Of a stretch of 64,000 nt of DNA, positions 11,382 through 24,190 are shown in pieces. The stretch's first letter is position 1. Each line of letters starts with the position of its first letter. The notes beneath the pieces are model-generated. The model had not been told where the DNA came from. It did no database searches and was given only the letters and a program-made list of their open reading frames with translations. Location: contig JASANG010002443.1 in assembly GCA_030248215.1 (NCBI GenBank), positions 47,982 to 111,981 on the forward strand, written 5' to 3'. Both the position numbers and the translations under genes were made by a program. This stretch comes from Enoplolaimus lenunculus. Its lineage: Eukaryota > Nematoda > Enoplea > Enoplida > Thoracostomopsidae.

Positions 11382-12523
11382 CTAAAATTATCAACAATTA
11401 AACCATTTGTCAGTGCAAAATATTTACAAATATCAGTTGATTTCTCTGCCATGTTTGGCGAGCTTTAAGCTGAATCAGGCCTGTTGCCAGTTCAACGTAC
11501 TGGACGACCGAACCGCTCCTCTGCCGGTTGCGATTGAAATAAGCGCATTAGCGAGAATGAAACGTGGGTGTAAACTTTTTCATGGGAACGGAGCCGTTCT
11601 GGCTCCACCTGGCTACGGGACAAGCAGGACTTATTGTTTTCAGGGTGAAATGTATACACACTGATTTTAATTGTCTCACGGAATTTCAAGTCAATATACA
11701 GAACGCCATCACGGTTTTTTCATAATTTTTGTGGCCAAATTTTTCGAAATAATCACGGGTGCATATTATTTTTCATTTTATAAGAAACTAAAACGGTCAA
11801 GCAGTCCTCGAATGGTTTTGGAAAAATTTCATTTTTGAATAAATTGAAACTATGATCTCTTGTGCGCATTCATTCCCACACACTAGTTGTTGGTGCTTTT
11901 CAATACTGAGCCGACATTGCTTTAATAGTGGAACATGTATGTACCAAAATTTATTATTTTCTCACGCGTTGTTGTGTGCGTAGTGACTGTTTATGTACGA
12001 TTAACACACTATATATCATTGAAACACGATAGTGTTTACAATATATGTTTCAAGCATCGAGAATGCACGCTTTTGAAAGTTTTGCAGAATGTTCTCTGCA
12101 GGAAATTAGAGCTTGAATGTGGTAACTTACGTATAGAATACCCTAATTATCCGCTTCTACACCATACACAAATTGGACAGCTAAACGTCTCATTTAAGTT
12201 GTTATTAAAAGTTTGATTTTTGTATTTTTTCGAAAAAATTGTATTACAAATATGGAATTACCATAGCTAGTCGATATTATTGTGTGATGCTAATGACACC
12301 GTGCAATAGATTACGTGTCCTTGCGATGTTGGTTCTACTGAAATTTCTAACTAGACAGTAATATTTTGTAATAACCTCCCATGCATTAGCTTAGAACAGG
12401 CTGCTTTTTGGCGGATTGCAATGGAGCAAGTGTACGCTTTAGACTTATATTTTGTTTAGGCTTAGGCGTACGCTTAGGAGTAGTCTTAGCATAAAACCTC
12501 ACCGTATCCCATGTAAAAGAAAG
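11382..12523. other. No supported gene
   Basis: Contains a GC-richer patch (11480-11640), a 93-codon plus-strand ORF at 11935-12216 with a hydrophobic start but no known domain, and a TTAGGC-like fragment at 12445-12495. Further upstream exons of the minus-strand membrane-protein gene could lie here; none could be fixed. Confidence 0.4.
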
Positions 12524-13428
12524 AAACTAGGTAAAAGTGCCCCTAGAAGGGACAGATTGTGATATGTTTCGCTTGAAGCATGTAAAAGAGTTTAAACAAG
12601 GGTTAGTTAGACCATAGATCAGTAGGTAATGCTTATAATATTAGCTCCATAACTTCTATGAAAATAGTTGTCATCTATACCTTTGACGGCTGTCTTTCAG
12701 TGTTAACACGCTTGCGGTCAGTGAAACAAGAAACATATGGGCCCAACAAACTTTCATCTGTTAAGCTATAAACCGACACTATGGGTTTTCAAGGCGTTCT
12801 AAAGTACAACTCTCAACTTGCCTTTCGTATAACAGTCAGTTGCTTTCTAAAGTTATCTTAGTTGAATTTTGCAACGTTTGAATGGTATTTTCTAGATGAA
12901 TAGCTTGAATATGTCACGGCACAGAACACAATTTGGAAAAGTTTCTCGACTTCACATCCACAAATTGTCATGGTAAAGATAGGTAAAATAGTCGAGCACG
13001 TATGCGTGACATTTTTTATTCGATAATCAATAGACGCAATTTGTAATCTTGCAATATTGCAATATTTACTAATCAAGTTTTAGAAACAAATATTTTAAAA
13101 GTCAAAAAATATTCTCTTCCAATGAAGAATGCTAGATAGATGACTTATAAACTGAACATTGTAAAACCCAACAAACGCTAAAATTATGCTGATAGGTGAT
13201 GTCCGCTGGGCCCATATGTTTCTTGTTTCACTGACCGCAAGCGTGTTAACACTGAAAGACAGCCGTCAAAGGTATAGATGACAACTATTTTCATAGAAGT
13301 TATGGAGCTAATATTATAAGCATTACCTACTGATCTATGGTCTAACTGACCCTTGTTTAAACTCTTTTACATGCTTCAAGCGAAACATATCACAATCTGT
13401 CCCTTCTAGGGGCACTTTTACCTAGTTT
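12524..13428. mobile_element. Foldback element with 222-bp near-identical inverted arms
   Basis: The arm 12524-12745 is repeated in reverse complement at 13207-13428. I could align all 222 positions and found a single difference (ggttagttag against ggtcagttag). The ends read AAACTAGGTAAAAGTG and CACTTTTACCTAGTTT. The 461-bp centre holds a 72-codon minus-strand ORF (12858-13076) with no recognisable domain. No clear target duplication is visible. The arm identity indicates a recent origin or ongoing conversion. Confidence 0.85.
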
Positions 13429-16320
13429 AAACTATTTGTGTGTACCCTGAAACAAAATTTTTTTAGACTGCGTTCATGTCCCATTGGAAATGCTAGAAAA
13501 CCTCACGCTTTCAGGCATACTGGTCGCAGAATTCGGCATCCGAAGATAACCCTGCTTGTTTCGCTTTATTTTATTAATGAGATTTAGAGTAAATAAAACA
13601 AATAGCAAAATTCAAACTAAAAGTGATAGTACCGTTTACTAGTACTACTTCAATAAACAGTTTTACTTGTGTTCGTTTGACAACTATATTTGGCGATAAC
13701 CAATTATGGATTTTTAAAAAATATTATTCGAAACAGTATACCGCATCCGTCAAATTTCAGTATATCCTCTATTTTACAAGTGGTTTGCGCTGAACATTGC
13801 GAAACACTAAAAAACTATTAATCTTCCTGGTAAATCTTTATATTCTAAAAAATATCCCTTTTGTGATACAAAATTCACGTGTTTTTAGTGCGCATTTTCT
13901 ACTTTTAAATGCTTTAACAAACAGTTTTTTTATTTAAAAACAGCGTCAAAAACTGAAACGTAAACTTTAGCAAAATTTCAAAACACTTTTTGACAATTCA
14001 CACTGTGTTGTTAAATTGGAAATGTGCCGAATGTGCTCTACATTCGAATATTGTTGGGTCTCAAATAAATATTTGAAACAATCTGAATTTGACAGTGTAA
14101 GGATTTCATTTCTCATACTCAACGAGTCGAGAATCAATTGGAAATATTAATACAAGCTGGACTGTTTATAATACAGATGCATCCTAATAGTAGATCCCAG
14201 CGTAAAACATCCTTGAATGATCCTGTCCCAAAGGATCCGGGGTGCTACCGGTTTGCCAACGTAGCCAACTGGGTGTATCCAATGGGCGTTTTATCTAAAC
14301 AAGTTGACCGTCCCAGAATGCACCCTGTGATCCGCTGTCCCAACTGTCCGCACTGTCCCAATTATATTTGTTGTGTGTATTTCTGGTACATTGCTGTCCT
14401 GGGACATTGGGACGGCCTTTAATGCAACATTGGCCACAATGTTTTACTGTAGTTATATATTGTTTAATAAGTTTTGCAACAATAACGAATGTTATACCAT
14501 GTATATATTATGTATTTTGTTAAACTTTGCTTGATACAACGTTTAATGCTGCGTAAACGCGTTAATAATAGTTTTGAGCTTAAATGTTTTTTGCCGAACT
14601 CAAACCCGCAAGTTTGTAGCATCGGAAATTACCGTTTGATTCTAATTCGGTTTCACCGCAGACTGTAACGAACATAACCAGCAAAACATCTGGTATATCC
14701 AATCAAAACACGTGTTGTAACATCTACTCAATCAGCGCCCGTGAACTTAACAAAACTCGTACCGGATTGGACGAGTGAGCAAAACTAATTTCACATTAAT
14801 GTTTCAGCAATGTATTTTCATTAAGTTTTTTTTCTATTCATTCGAAAATAACGCAAAAACCCGGAAAACAACCACGTTTCTGTTGGTGTTTCCATGCCCA
14901 AAGCTGGCTTGAGCATACGCTTTTATGTGAACATTTTTTGATTAAACCTAAACCGAAGCCTAAGCCTATTTTAAAGCAGAAGTGTACAAAAGCGAAATTT
15001 TTCGCTGGGTGAAATGTTAAATTTTGTATCACACGAAAAAGAAAATCAAATTTTAACATTTCGCATTGTTGCATATCTATTTTATTGTTAAACTTAGGTT
15101 AATTTAGGAATTGAAATCACACAAAGATTACGCTAATTATTGTTAATTTTAAAACAAGTGTCTGTCTGAGTTGAGATACGACCTTATATTTTGCCGAAAT
15201 AAAACAACCCCTACATTCTGTTTTGCATTTTTTGTGTTCAGTTAAAACTGTAGACTGTAATCGACAAACTAACGGCTGGGGGGTGATAATTGTAAGTGAC
15301 GCAGTAACATATAGAGTCTTTCACGAAAATTTTGCCGCAGATGCGGTGCTGGTTGAATCAAGTTGATGAGAATATTAAAATACATATTTTTATGTTTTAA
15401 AAGTTCAAATCCAGCCGATCATATTCAAATAGTAAAACTGAAAAGGAAAATTGCTATACGCGTATCATTACACTTCAAACTAAACACATGGTTTCGAGAG
15501 GTAAGCCGCTATGGCAAACGCAGATGTTCCTGGACACATTTTACCTCCAACCCCTAGAAAATTTGCAACCTTTCCTTGTATAAGTCATTGAAAACGTTTG
15601 AATGCCTTTCCTGAAAAAGTTTTAGCCCCTCTAGCAAGGTGAGCTGGCTACGGGACTGCATGGGTTGTGGATCTCAGAGGTCACAGGTCAAGTACGCATG
15701 GATGACAATGCGACCAAAACAAGAGCAACATTTTACGTTCAGATTTATAGTAAAATAGGTTTTTTCACTAATGTCAGAGATTTTTAGGTCCGCGTATATG
15801 GAGAACTAATGTTATAACCTTTCGAACAAAAAAGCTTTTAAAAACGACAAAATGGTTAAGTAGTTTACTTATAGCAGTAGCACGTATAAAGTACTAAGTT
15901 GTATTTAAGTAGTGTTTCAGAAACCCAAACCATTGATAATTAATATTTGCTTCAATGTTTAAGTACAAAACTTTTCAAAGTCTGCAATTTTTTATTACGT
16001 GCACTGTCGAAATTATCTTAGGCGGCTAAAACGGTGAAATAGAAATTAGGCGATGCTGCAATGGTCTTAACAGAATATGCAATATTTCTTCATACGACAA
16101 ATCATTTTTGTGTGAACCTTCACCTGTCTGTACCGTTTGTTCCCGTAATAAACCGGTATAAGTCCATTCAGCTTTCTGTCCTCCATATACGAACGGTATA
16201 TTTTAATCACGAGTTAGGGGGACTGTTATTTGGGTTACTGCAGTTATGCCTTCGTGATACTGCAACCAAACCTGTTCTATTTTGGCATCGTTCGATCAGA
16301 TGCAATTTGCTTTACAATAG
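13429..16320. other. No supported gene; decayed repeats
   Basis: Holds a block rich in CTGTCCCAA/TGGGAC words (14215-14425), a worn TTAGGC-family remnant (14870-14990), and a GTAGC-type repeat remnant (15500-15670). The rest is AT-rich with nothing recognisable. Confidence 0.4.
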
Positions 16321-17532
16321 TTGTTCTGGCTATCCTGAATAGCTGTTCTGGCTATAATGAATAACTGTTCTGGCTATCCTGAATAACTGTACCGGCTATG
16401 CTGAATAACGGTTCTGGCTATCCTAAATAACTGTTCTGGCTATCCTGAATAACTGTTCTGGCTATCCTGAGTGACTGTTCTGGCTATCCTGAATAACTGT
16501 TCTGGCTATCCTAAATAACTGTTCTGGCTATCCTGAATAACTGTTCTGGCTATCCTGAGTGACTGTTCTGGCTATCCTGAATAACTGTTCTGGCTATCCT
16601 GAATAACTGTTCTGGCTATCCTGAATAACTGTTCTGGCTATCCTGAGTGACTGTTCTGGCTATCCTGAATAACTGTTCTGGCTATCCTGAATAACTGTTC
16701 TGGCTATCCTGAATAACTGTTCTGGCTATCCTGAATAACTGTTCTGGCTATCCTGAATAACTGTTCTGGCTATCCTGAATAACTGTTCTGGCTATCCTGA
16801 ATAACTGTTCTGGCTATCCTGAATAACTGTTCTGGCTATCCTGAGTGACTGTTCTGGCTATCCTGAATAACTGTTCTGGCTATCCTGAATAACTGTTCTG
16901 GCTATCCTGAGTGACTGTTCTGGCTATCCTGAATAACTGTTCTGGCTATCCTGAATAACTGTTCTGGCTATCCTGAATAACTGTTCTGGCTATTGTGAGT
17001 GACTGTTCTGGCTATCCTGAATAACTGTTCTGGCTATCCTGAATAACTGTTCTGGCTATCCTGAATAACTGTTCTGGCTATCCTGAATAACTGTTCTGGC
17101 TATCCTGAATAACTGTTCTGGCTATCCTGAGTGACTGTTCTGGCTATCCTGAATAACTGTTCTGGCTATCCTGAATAACTGTTCTGGCTATCCTGAGTGA
17201 CTGTTCTGGCTATCCTGAATAACTGTTCTGGCTATCCTGAATAACTGTTCTGGCTATCCTGAGTAACTGTTCTGGCTATCCTGAATAACTGTTCTGGCTA
17301 TCCTGAATAACTGTTCTGGCTATCCTGAGTGACTGTTCTGGCTATCCTGAATAACTGTTCTGGCTATCCTGAATAACTGTTCTGGCTATCCTGAGTGACT
17401 GTTCTGGCTATCCTGAATAACTGTTCTGGCTATCCTGAGTGACTGTTCTGGCTATCCTGAATAACTGTTCTGGCTATCCTGAATAACTGTTCTGGCTATC
17501 CTGAGTAACTGTTCTGGCTATCGTGAATAACT
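16321..17532. repeat. 22-bp satellite array, about 55 copies
   Basis: A head-to-tail array of CTGTTCTGGCTATCCTGAATAA. Two main unit types alternate irregularly: one with GAATAACT and a minority with GAGTGACT. Rare variants (TATAATGA, TATTGTGA, CCTAAATAA, TACCGGCTATGC) cluster near the 5' edge and at isolated points, as expected if the edges are older. The 22-nt length is not a multiple of three and each unit holds stop codons, so it does not encode a repeat protein. Confidence 0.97.
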
Positions 17533-17777
17533 TTTATGATTGGACTATTGTTTCCAGGGGTGTTTTCGGTTATTCCCCCAAGCCGTCGGTTACCGTAAAA
17601 TGGTTGGAGTAAATATTTTGCTTATTTGCGTTTCTCAACCTCGCCTGATCATTCAACGCCCGAATTTGAATTTTTGAAAAATTTATTTTTAAGCTCCCAA
17701 CTTCTATCCCCTCTTGTGACTCACCAATTTAATTTTTTTGTCGAAAAGTTACACCAATTTTATACCATTCGACGTAA

Positions 17778-17978
17778 CGCAGCTTACAGAGCAGAGTTGA
17801 ACGGTGGTAAGTTTCCCGCAATTACAGATCGCTGGCTAACGAAATATATATTCAAATAAACTGATTTGGCGCAGTCTGAAATTGTTGGCAGCACGCCAAA
17901 TCAGTTATTTGACCGTAACTGGTTAGCCAAACATCTGATTGACAAAAAATTAACACCATTCAACTCAGCTTAACAAGT
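17778..17978. repeat. Imperfect inverted repeat beside the satellite
   Basis: GCTTACAGAGCAGAGTTGAA is mirrored by TTCAACTCAGCTTAACAAG, and the inner ACTGATTTGGCG by CGCCAAATCAGT. Probably a small decayed MITE. Confidence 0.6.
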
Positions 17979-18627
17979 CGCATCGAATAGTGTATATTTT
18001 GTTTAATTTTTGTGACACATAAATTTTTTGTGTTCCGAGTGGCGGGGAGACCTTGTGATCTTATAAAAAATTGAATTTTTTCAAAATTCAAATTTGGGCG
18101 CGCAATGATCGCAGAAGGCCATGACAATCTCAAATATGGAAAAAATTTCAAATCAACCGTATTTTGGCAACCCAAACCATATACAGGGATCATATCGCAA
18201 CAGCAAACAGTAAATGATGCAAACTTAAGCAGTAAAAATAGCTCAATCAAATAAAACAAGACAGGAATGAATGGACTTCAAGAGAGTCATTGTGTTTGTT
18301 TATATAAACATTTCGAACAAAATATCACAGAGTGGCACCGCGTCCTGATCCAAAGGGGATCATTCAGACCTTGTTCACACCCCAGGAATCGAAACCAAAA
18401 TTTTGTAGTAAGTTTTAGCATTAGAAGTACGCAATTTAACTTTTCGTACGCGTCGCTCGAGTACTTGAGAAATCTGGTCAATAATCGCTCGACCCCAGTC
18501 AGAAATTTGTGCGTCCACAACTGAGAGTGACACATCTCGTTGTGGCCAAATTGAAAATTTAAGGAGTCAAACTTTGTACAAAGTCAAACTCGTGCAAAAA
18601 CACACACAATTCGATATAAAAAAGCCT

Positions 18628-18797
18628 GCCGATGTTACTTTAAGGGGGTCCAGGTTCCTGGTGGCTCCATAAAAGAGTAGGTTTAGATTCTAGGTTACAT
18701 TTTTTAGGCTTCGGTTTAGGAACACATTTTTGCAACGTTTAGGTTTAGGCTTAGGAATACGCTTAATACTGTTACGCCCCTTAAAGTAACATTGGCC
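18628..18797 (+). mobile_element. TTAGGC element, type B
   Basis: Left end GATGTTACTTTAAGGGGG, short TTAGG core, right end TACGCCCCTTAAAGTAACAT. Confidence 0.85.
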
Positions 18798-19114
18798 ACA
18801 AAAATGCTATCATTAAACTTAAAAGCGACATTGTCACAAATGTTCTCTGCTAAAACCGACCAACAGCAGACAATATTTTATATAATAGCCGATACAGAAG
18901 AACGGCAAAAAATAGACAAAGTCTACATAATTGCAGTCATTTTGCACGAGTAAAATATAAAAGACAGACTAAAATACCAGTCTTAAAAACGCATTTTTCA
19001 ACTTATTTTGAAATGATAATCCGCATAAATCAATGACTAATGGTAAAAGGGGCAAACTGCCAAGCGAGACGGTGAGCAAAGCAGTTGGATGCAAACGGTA
19101 CATTCAAGATTGTA

Positions 19115-19541
19115 CTGTAGTGACCCGAATATGGTGGGGATAATAAGAGGGGGTCCCTATTTTGAAGGAGTCCGTATCACTAATAAGAGTCCATAAAGTG
19201 GATAGAGTCCCTAAACCCTAATTAGACTCCGTAAATGTCAATTATCCCTAATTGAAGTGCATAATAACTCTAGGACCAAATCCAGTTTAGTTCGAATCTT
19301 TAAAGCATACTCAGCTTTGAAAGTAACTTTATAAGGTATAATTTTGTATTATCGCTCAAGCGTTTAATGTAAGGCAAAAATACGTTAAATTCAGCGGATA
19401 GTTGCAATACCGGATATATATCAGTAACAAAGCGTGGCTGAACGTGGGTTAAAAAATAACAGTCCGTAACCGAATAACAGGTGGGTATTCTCTGGAGATG
19501 CCAAATAAATATCAGTCCCCCTCTTCTTCGGGTCAATACAG
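19115..19541 (-). mobile_element. CTGTAGTGACCCG MITE, full length
   Basis: Ends CTGTAGTGACCCGAATATGG and CTTCGGGTCAATACAG, with TA on both sides. Confidence 0.88.
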
Positions 19542-19627
19542 TAAGTACAATTGCACGTGTAAATTTGAATTTTTAAAAAATTCGATTTTTTACAATTCTA
19601 CATAGCCAACACATCCGGAATTAAATG

Positions 19628-19735
19628 AGCTTAGAGTGAGTTAATATTTACTGCTATTAATTCAGAAATGATCAAAAATAACTAATTCTATGTCTGAGTT
19701 GATTAATCAATTCACTGGAATTTAAAGTGACACTT
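19628..19735. mobile_element. GAGTTGATT MITE, partial
   Basis: AGAGTGAGTTAATATTTACTG and TTGATTAATCAATTCACTGG, matching one half of the family. Confidence 0.7.
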
Positions 19736-19895
19736 ATTACCAGCTGGGTTGCCATAATGTATACAATAGTTCTCCTCTGGTGCGGGGAGGGTGACACCGT
19801 ACTATTCATCAGTGGCTCAAAACTGTCTTGGGGTCTGCGTGGGGTCGGTTAGCGATATCGCTTATAGAACAGTCTACTATAATAGATAACGCCAA

Positions 19896-19998
19896 CACTG
19901 CAAAAAATGGTGAGTCAAATTAACTCTCTCCGAAATAGGGACTACACAAAAAAGCCTATTTCAGAGAGAGTCAATTATTGACTCCTCATTTTGCTGTG
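19896..19998. mobile_element. GAGTC foldback MITE, copy 4, internally deleted
   Basis: Both ends are present (CACTGCAAAAAATGGTGAG; CTCATTTTGCTGTG), but about half the internal sequence is missing. Confidence 0.82.
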
Positions 19999-20135
19999 TA
20001 GGACTTAGTGAACTTATACGTTTTGGCTGTGAATGATCACAAAACGCATAACCACCGTGCGGAAAGATGACATGTAGGCCGACATATGCGGTGATACGAG
20101 AAAACTTAAACCAATCACTGCTCGTAAAACATGGA

Positions 20136-20440
20136 GTGAATGTAAAGAACAAGGGCCGAACTGTAAGCATCTTCCAAAGCCTCAGCCTAAGCCTAAGCCT
20201 AAGATTAAGCGTAAGAATGAGCATATTCCTAAGCCTAAGCCTAAGCCTAAACCTAAGCGTAAGAATGAGCATATTCCTAAACCTAAGCCAAAGCCTAAAC
20301 CTAAGCGTAAGAATGAGCATATTCCAAAACATAAGTTTAAGCCTAAGCTTAAGTCAAGCAAAAAATCAGTCTAAAGTTTAAGCTTACTCTTTTCTAGTCC
20401 CACAGAAGAACGTTCCGCTCCTGATCTTTATGTGGGGCCC
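20136..20440 (-). mobile_element. TTAGGC element, type A
   Basis: Left end ATGTAAAGAACAAGGGCCGA, right end GTTCCGCTCCTGATCTTTAT. The CCTAAG core contains repeated GTAAGAATGAGCATATTCC blocks. Confidence 0.85.
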
Positions 20441-22261
20441 ACGGAGCTGTCATGTCCAACATACGGAAAATGAAAACATGAAATGGTTTAGCTTTAAAAA
20501 CTCTCACATGAGCGACAAATATATTAATACGTATAAGCCAGCAGTGATTGTTTTCACCAAACAAAGTTTCGGAAACAAAAACTATTTTGTCGTTTCGTTA
20601 AAGTTCTTTGAACGCAATTTAATCTCTAGGGACGTCACATCAAAGCTAATTCCAATTTGAGAAGCTATTTGCAGTTTCGGCTAAACATAAAAATATACGA
20701 CAGACATTACAAGCCTGTAGTATAGATTTCTGTATGTACACAGATTTGCCAAAATCGTTTTATGTGTGTGTATTTTATTGCGTTACAAAAAACATTTTCT
20801 GATATTCAAGAAATATTTTCTTAAATACAGCACAGTTTATGTGTTAATCTTAAATAAAAACGACATTAGTTTCTGGAATTTTTTCAGAAATTATAGTGTC
20901 TGAAATTGTTAACACTTAAATGGCTTAAATTTAAGAGTGTGTTTCATAAACTATTAAGACAAATATTTCTGAAATACAAGACAAATATATTGGAAATATA
21001 AGACAAATATGTCTCGCGTAACATTTGCCAGCCCGCCCGCCCGTCGAAAATTTTTGGATCCGCCTCTGAGACCACGACGCGGTTTCCGTTTTGTGCTTCA
21101 AAACTAGCAGCCATATTTGTAAAATTAGCATAAACGTCAGCTTTATGAGTCGTTAAAATCACAACAGATTTTATACTCGAAGAAGTAAAGGAAAATCAGC
21201 TGCAAAAGTATTACTGGGATGCGGTTACAAGTTTGCAACAAATATTTAACAATTTTTTACTACAGCAGCTGTACAGTTATTTGCTTTTGGCTTAAAATCT
21301 ATAAACTAGCAAGAGTGGCAATTGCGATATCCAAACCCGTACAATCTATTAACTAACGGAATTAATTTCAAAAATACTATTAGGTATAATACTTTTAATT
21401 CAACCTAATTCTTGAGTAGGCAACACACGAGGTACAATCGCACTGACAACGTTGTATCAACAATGTTAAATATATGTCGTAACCCAAGTCGTAATTTAGC
21501 TAAATTCCGAGTTGCGCTAGCCTAGGGCGTAATTACGGTTTGGGTTAGCCTACGGCGTAATTCTTGTCATGCAACAAGTGTACGCTCTGTGATTGGTTAC
21601 TAGCTTAATGCCATACTAATATACGATTGGTTGATGGGACTGCTTTTTCTGATTGGCTAAATAATCGCCACCTATTTGCTACCTACCAGTTTGTTTTTTA
21701 ATGAGCAAAGCGGAATCAAGCAGTATTGCGACTATCGAGTAACCAACTAGAAAACATACCAGAGCTATCTGACATAATTCCGCCTTGGGCTGACCCAAGT
21801 CGTAATTCCGCTTTGGACTAGCACAATTCCAAATTGGGCTGAATTACAACTTGGCCTACGACATATATACATTTCACCAGGGCCGTGCCTAAGGTTCGGC
21901 TACCTTCTCCTGAACCAGATCGTTTCGGAACTTATACAACAAAATAGGTTCGCTCTATTAAGGTACATTGCGGTGTATTAACCGACTAAGAACTTCCGAT
22001 ACAGAGAAACCGGACACATTCATCTAAAATTCCATTTTTTTATATCCGAAAGAATTGTTCCCGCAACTGATAGAGGCACATTTTCGACTGACCCCCACAA
22101 CCGTTAAATTTAAAATGGGGGGAGGGCGTTGAGCAGAGGCTCTATACCTGTTGAGGTTCAAATTCAAATTCATTTAAATTTGAAAAATAAAAGCAACAAT
22201 TATTTCTATTTTCGAGGTCATAAAGTTCCACACATTCTTTGGCTGTGCAGCATAAACCAAG
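20441..22261. other. No supported gene
   Basis: AT-rich, with a repeat fragment at 20960-21070. The 21475-21865 stretch repeats GTAATTCCG/GTAATTACG and GGGCTGA words and may be an old inverted-repeat element. Confidence 0.4.
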
Positions 22262-22712
22262 CGGCCCATGAAAAGATCAGGGGCGGAACGTTTTTCTGTG
22301 AGACCAGAAAAGAGTAAGCTTAAGCTTTACACTAATTATTGTTTTTGCTTGGCTTAGGCTTAGGCTTAGGTATAGGCTCATCCGTACGGTTAGGTTTAGG
22401 CTTAGGCTTAGGCTTAGGCTTAGGCTTAGGCTTAGGAATAGGCTCATCCATACCCTTAGGCTTAGGCTTAGGCTTAGGCTTAGGCTTAGGCTTAGGTTTA
22501 GGCTTAGGCTTAGGAATAGGCTCATCCATACCCTTAGGCTTAGGCTTAGGCTTAGGTTTAGGCATAGGCTTAGGCGTAGTCTTAGGCTGAGGCTTAGGAA
22601 TAGGCTCATCCATACGCTCAGGCTCAGGCTTTGGCTTATGCTTACGCTTAGGCTTAGGCTTAGGCTTAGCAATATGCTTATAATACTGTTCCGCCCCTGT
22701 TCTTTACATTGA
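22262..22712 (+). mobile_element. TTAGGC element, type A, expanded array
   Basis: Ends GGCCCATGAAAAGATCAGGG and TCCGCCCCTGTTCTTTACAT flank the higher-order array described at 22355-22680. Confidence 0.9.
22355..22680 (+). repeat. TTAGGC array with a higher-order period
   Basis: Runs of TTAGGC are broken several times by GGAATAGGCTCATCCATAC blocks, giving a higher-order repeat inside the type A element at 22262-22712. The long open frames in this stretch are by-products of the hexamer, not genes. Confidence 0.95.
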
Positions 22713-22929
22713 TCAGCCACGCAGTAAAAATGAACGTGCGACGTGGCAATATTAAAGCATAAACGTGTAAAGGCACCAAACCAAACCGTAATGCTAATTC
22801 AAGTGTCACGTGAGTGCGCGTATACTTTTTCGTTTCCGGACAACGGACGATTTTGCCATGATTGGCTCGCTACTGTAACGTATATTAGCAAAGCCATATC
22901 GTAGCTGTTGGCTGAATTTAATTCGAATG

Positions 22930-23076
22930 CATAGGGGTGAGTCAGTTTAAGCTTTAGACTAACTTTTTTGCTTAGGCTTAGGCTTAGGAATAGGTTCATC
23001 TTTACGCTTAGGCTTAGACTTAGGCTTAGGCTTTAAAATATGCTTATGCACTGTTCCAGTCCTGTTCTATACAGGG
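22930..23076 (+). mobile_element. TTAGGC element, left end lost
   Basis: Keeps TTTAAGCTTTAGACTAA, a TTAGGC core, and a right end like GTTCCAGTCCTGTTCTATAC. Confidence 0.7.
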
Positions 23077-23517
23077 GAAGGCTAATTTATAATTTAATTT
23101 TGAGTTTTAGAGCGTAGTAGTCCACTAAACCAGTAAATATCTGTATTGGTATTAAAAATCGTCTTCAAATTGTTCATCGCTCCTCTGGAAATGTTCTTGT
23201 TCCGTCTACTAAACAATTGCCACAGTTGCGAGGCTGCTGTCATCCAAGCGAGCAATTTTTTTACAATATTCGACGCAAATATTATTTGAACAGTAAAACA
23301 ACAAATAAAAAAGAAAGTCAACAAAAATTTATAAAAGACTCAAGAAAAATACTCATTTTAATATTTTATTCTTTACTCGATATCATTTTAAAATATATAT
23401 TTGAAAGAAAAATAACTCACATGCTGGGAAATATTGTGATAAAAATTGCATGAGACACCCATAGACGGTAAACAAATCGTCAATCCAACCACGCTAAGCC
23501 ACCCGGCATCTGTAAGT

Positions 23518-23670
23518 AAAAGCTTAAGCTTTAGACTAATTTTTTTGCTTGGTTTAGGCTTAGGCTTAGGCTTAGGAATATGATCATTCTTACGCTTAGG
23601 CTTACGCTTACGCTTAGGTTTAGGGATGTGTTTATAATACTGTTTCGCTCCCTGTTCTCTGCGTTGGCCA
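23518..23670 (+). mobile_element. TTAGGC element, left end lost
   Basis: Keeps AGCTTAAGCTTTAGACTAA, a TTAGGC core, and a diverged right end (CTGTTCTCTGCGTTGGCC). Confidence 0.75.
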
Positions 23671-24110
23671 GCCACCCATACACTGTCAACACAAACATAC
23701 CACAGAACAATGTTGAAAAATATATTCAAATTGTGAAAAATGAATAAAAAAAAACTGTGTACAAAATTGATGAATAAGTAATAATTTATCGTAAGGTCCG
23801 TATGCTCAGGATTTTGGTCAGATTAAAACTCGTTCAGTCTTTTACCTTTACTACTGGATCTAAAACAAATTAAACTACGTCGAGTGTATTATATATTTCT
23901 TTTTGACATAAAACTCACAAACTCGACTGCACATGGTATTTACAGGGGCTTGACTATTGGGAGACAGTGGAGATTGAGGAATTAAGAGTTTGAAAAGCGT
24001 AAGAATATGCTCAGGCTGAGGCATTACGATAAAAGGTTACCTTTAAGCTTAGTATTTAGGTTTAGGTTTAGGCTTCATTCCAAAGGTATACACGGCTGTT
24101 CTACACTTTT

Positions 24111-24190
24111 TTCCCACGGTACAATTTAGGCTCCCACGGTACAATTTAGGCTCCCACGGTACAATTTAGGCTCCCACGGTACAATTTAGG
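24111..24190. repeat. 20-bp tandem repeat, 4 copies
   Basis: Four head-to-tail copies of CTCCCACGGTACAATTTAGG, differing only in the first copy (TT for CT). They abut a degenerate TTAGGC-rich stretch. Confidence 0.95.

Noticed and set aside
11425..11540. Possible minus-strand exon upstream of the membrane-protein gene
   Set aside because: A short open frame looks coding-like, but its only donor (TTT|GTAAAT) is phase 0 while the next exon needs phase 1, and the acceptor is poor.
11935..12216. 93-codon plus-strand ORF with a hydrophobic start and several cysteines
   Set aside because: No recognisable domain or partner exon. A possible donor exists near 12122, but the support is too weak.
12858..13076. 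72-codon minus-strand ORF inside the foldback element
   Set aside because: No transposase or other domain can be seen; could be chance.
14138..14422. 94-codon ORF with a CPNCPHCPNY zinc-finger-like string
   Set aside because: The cysteines come from repeated CTGTCC words of a non-coding repeat.
22277..22720. Long open frames rich in Ser-Leu, Lys-Pro or Gly-Leu repeats
   Set aside because: They are translations of the TTAGGC array, which is open in several frames; not genes.
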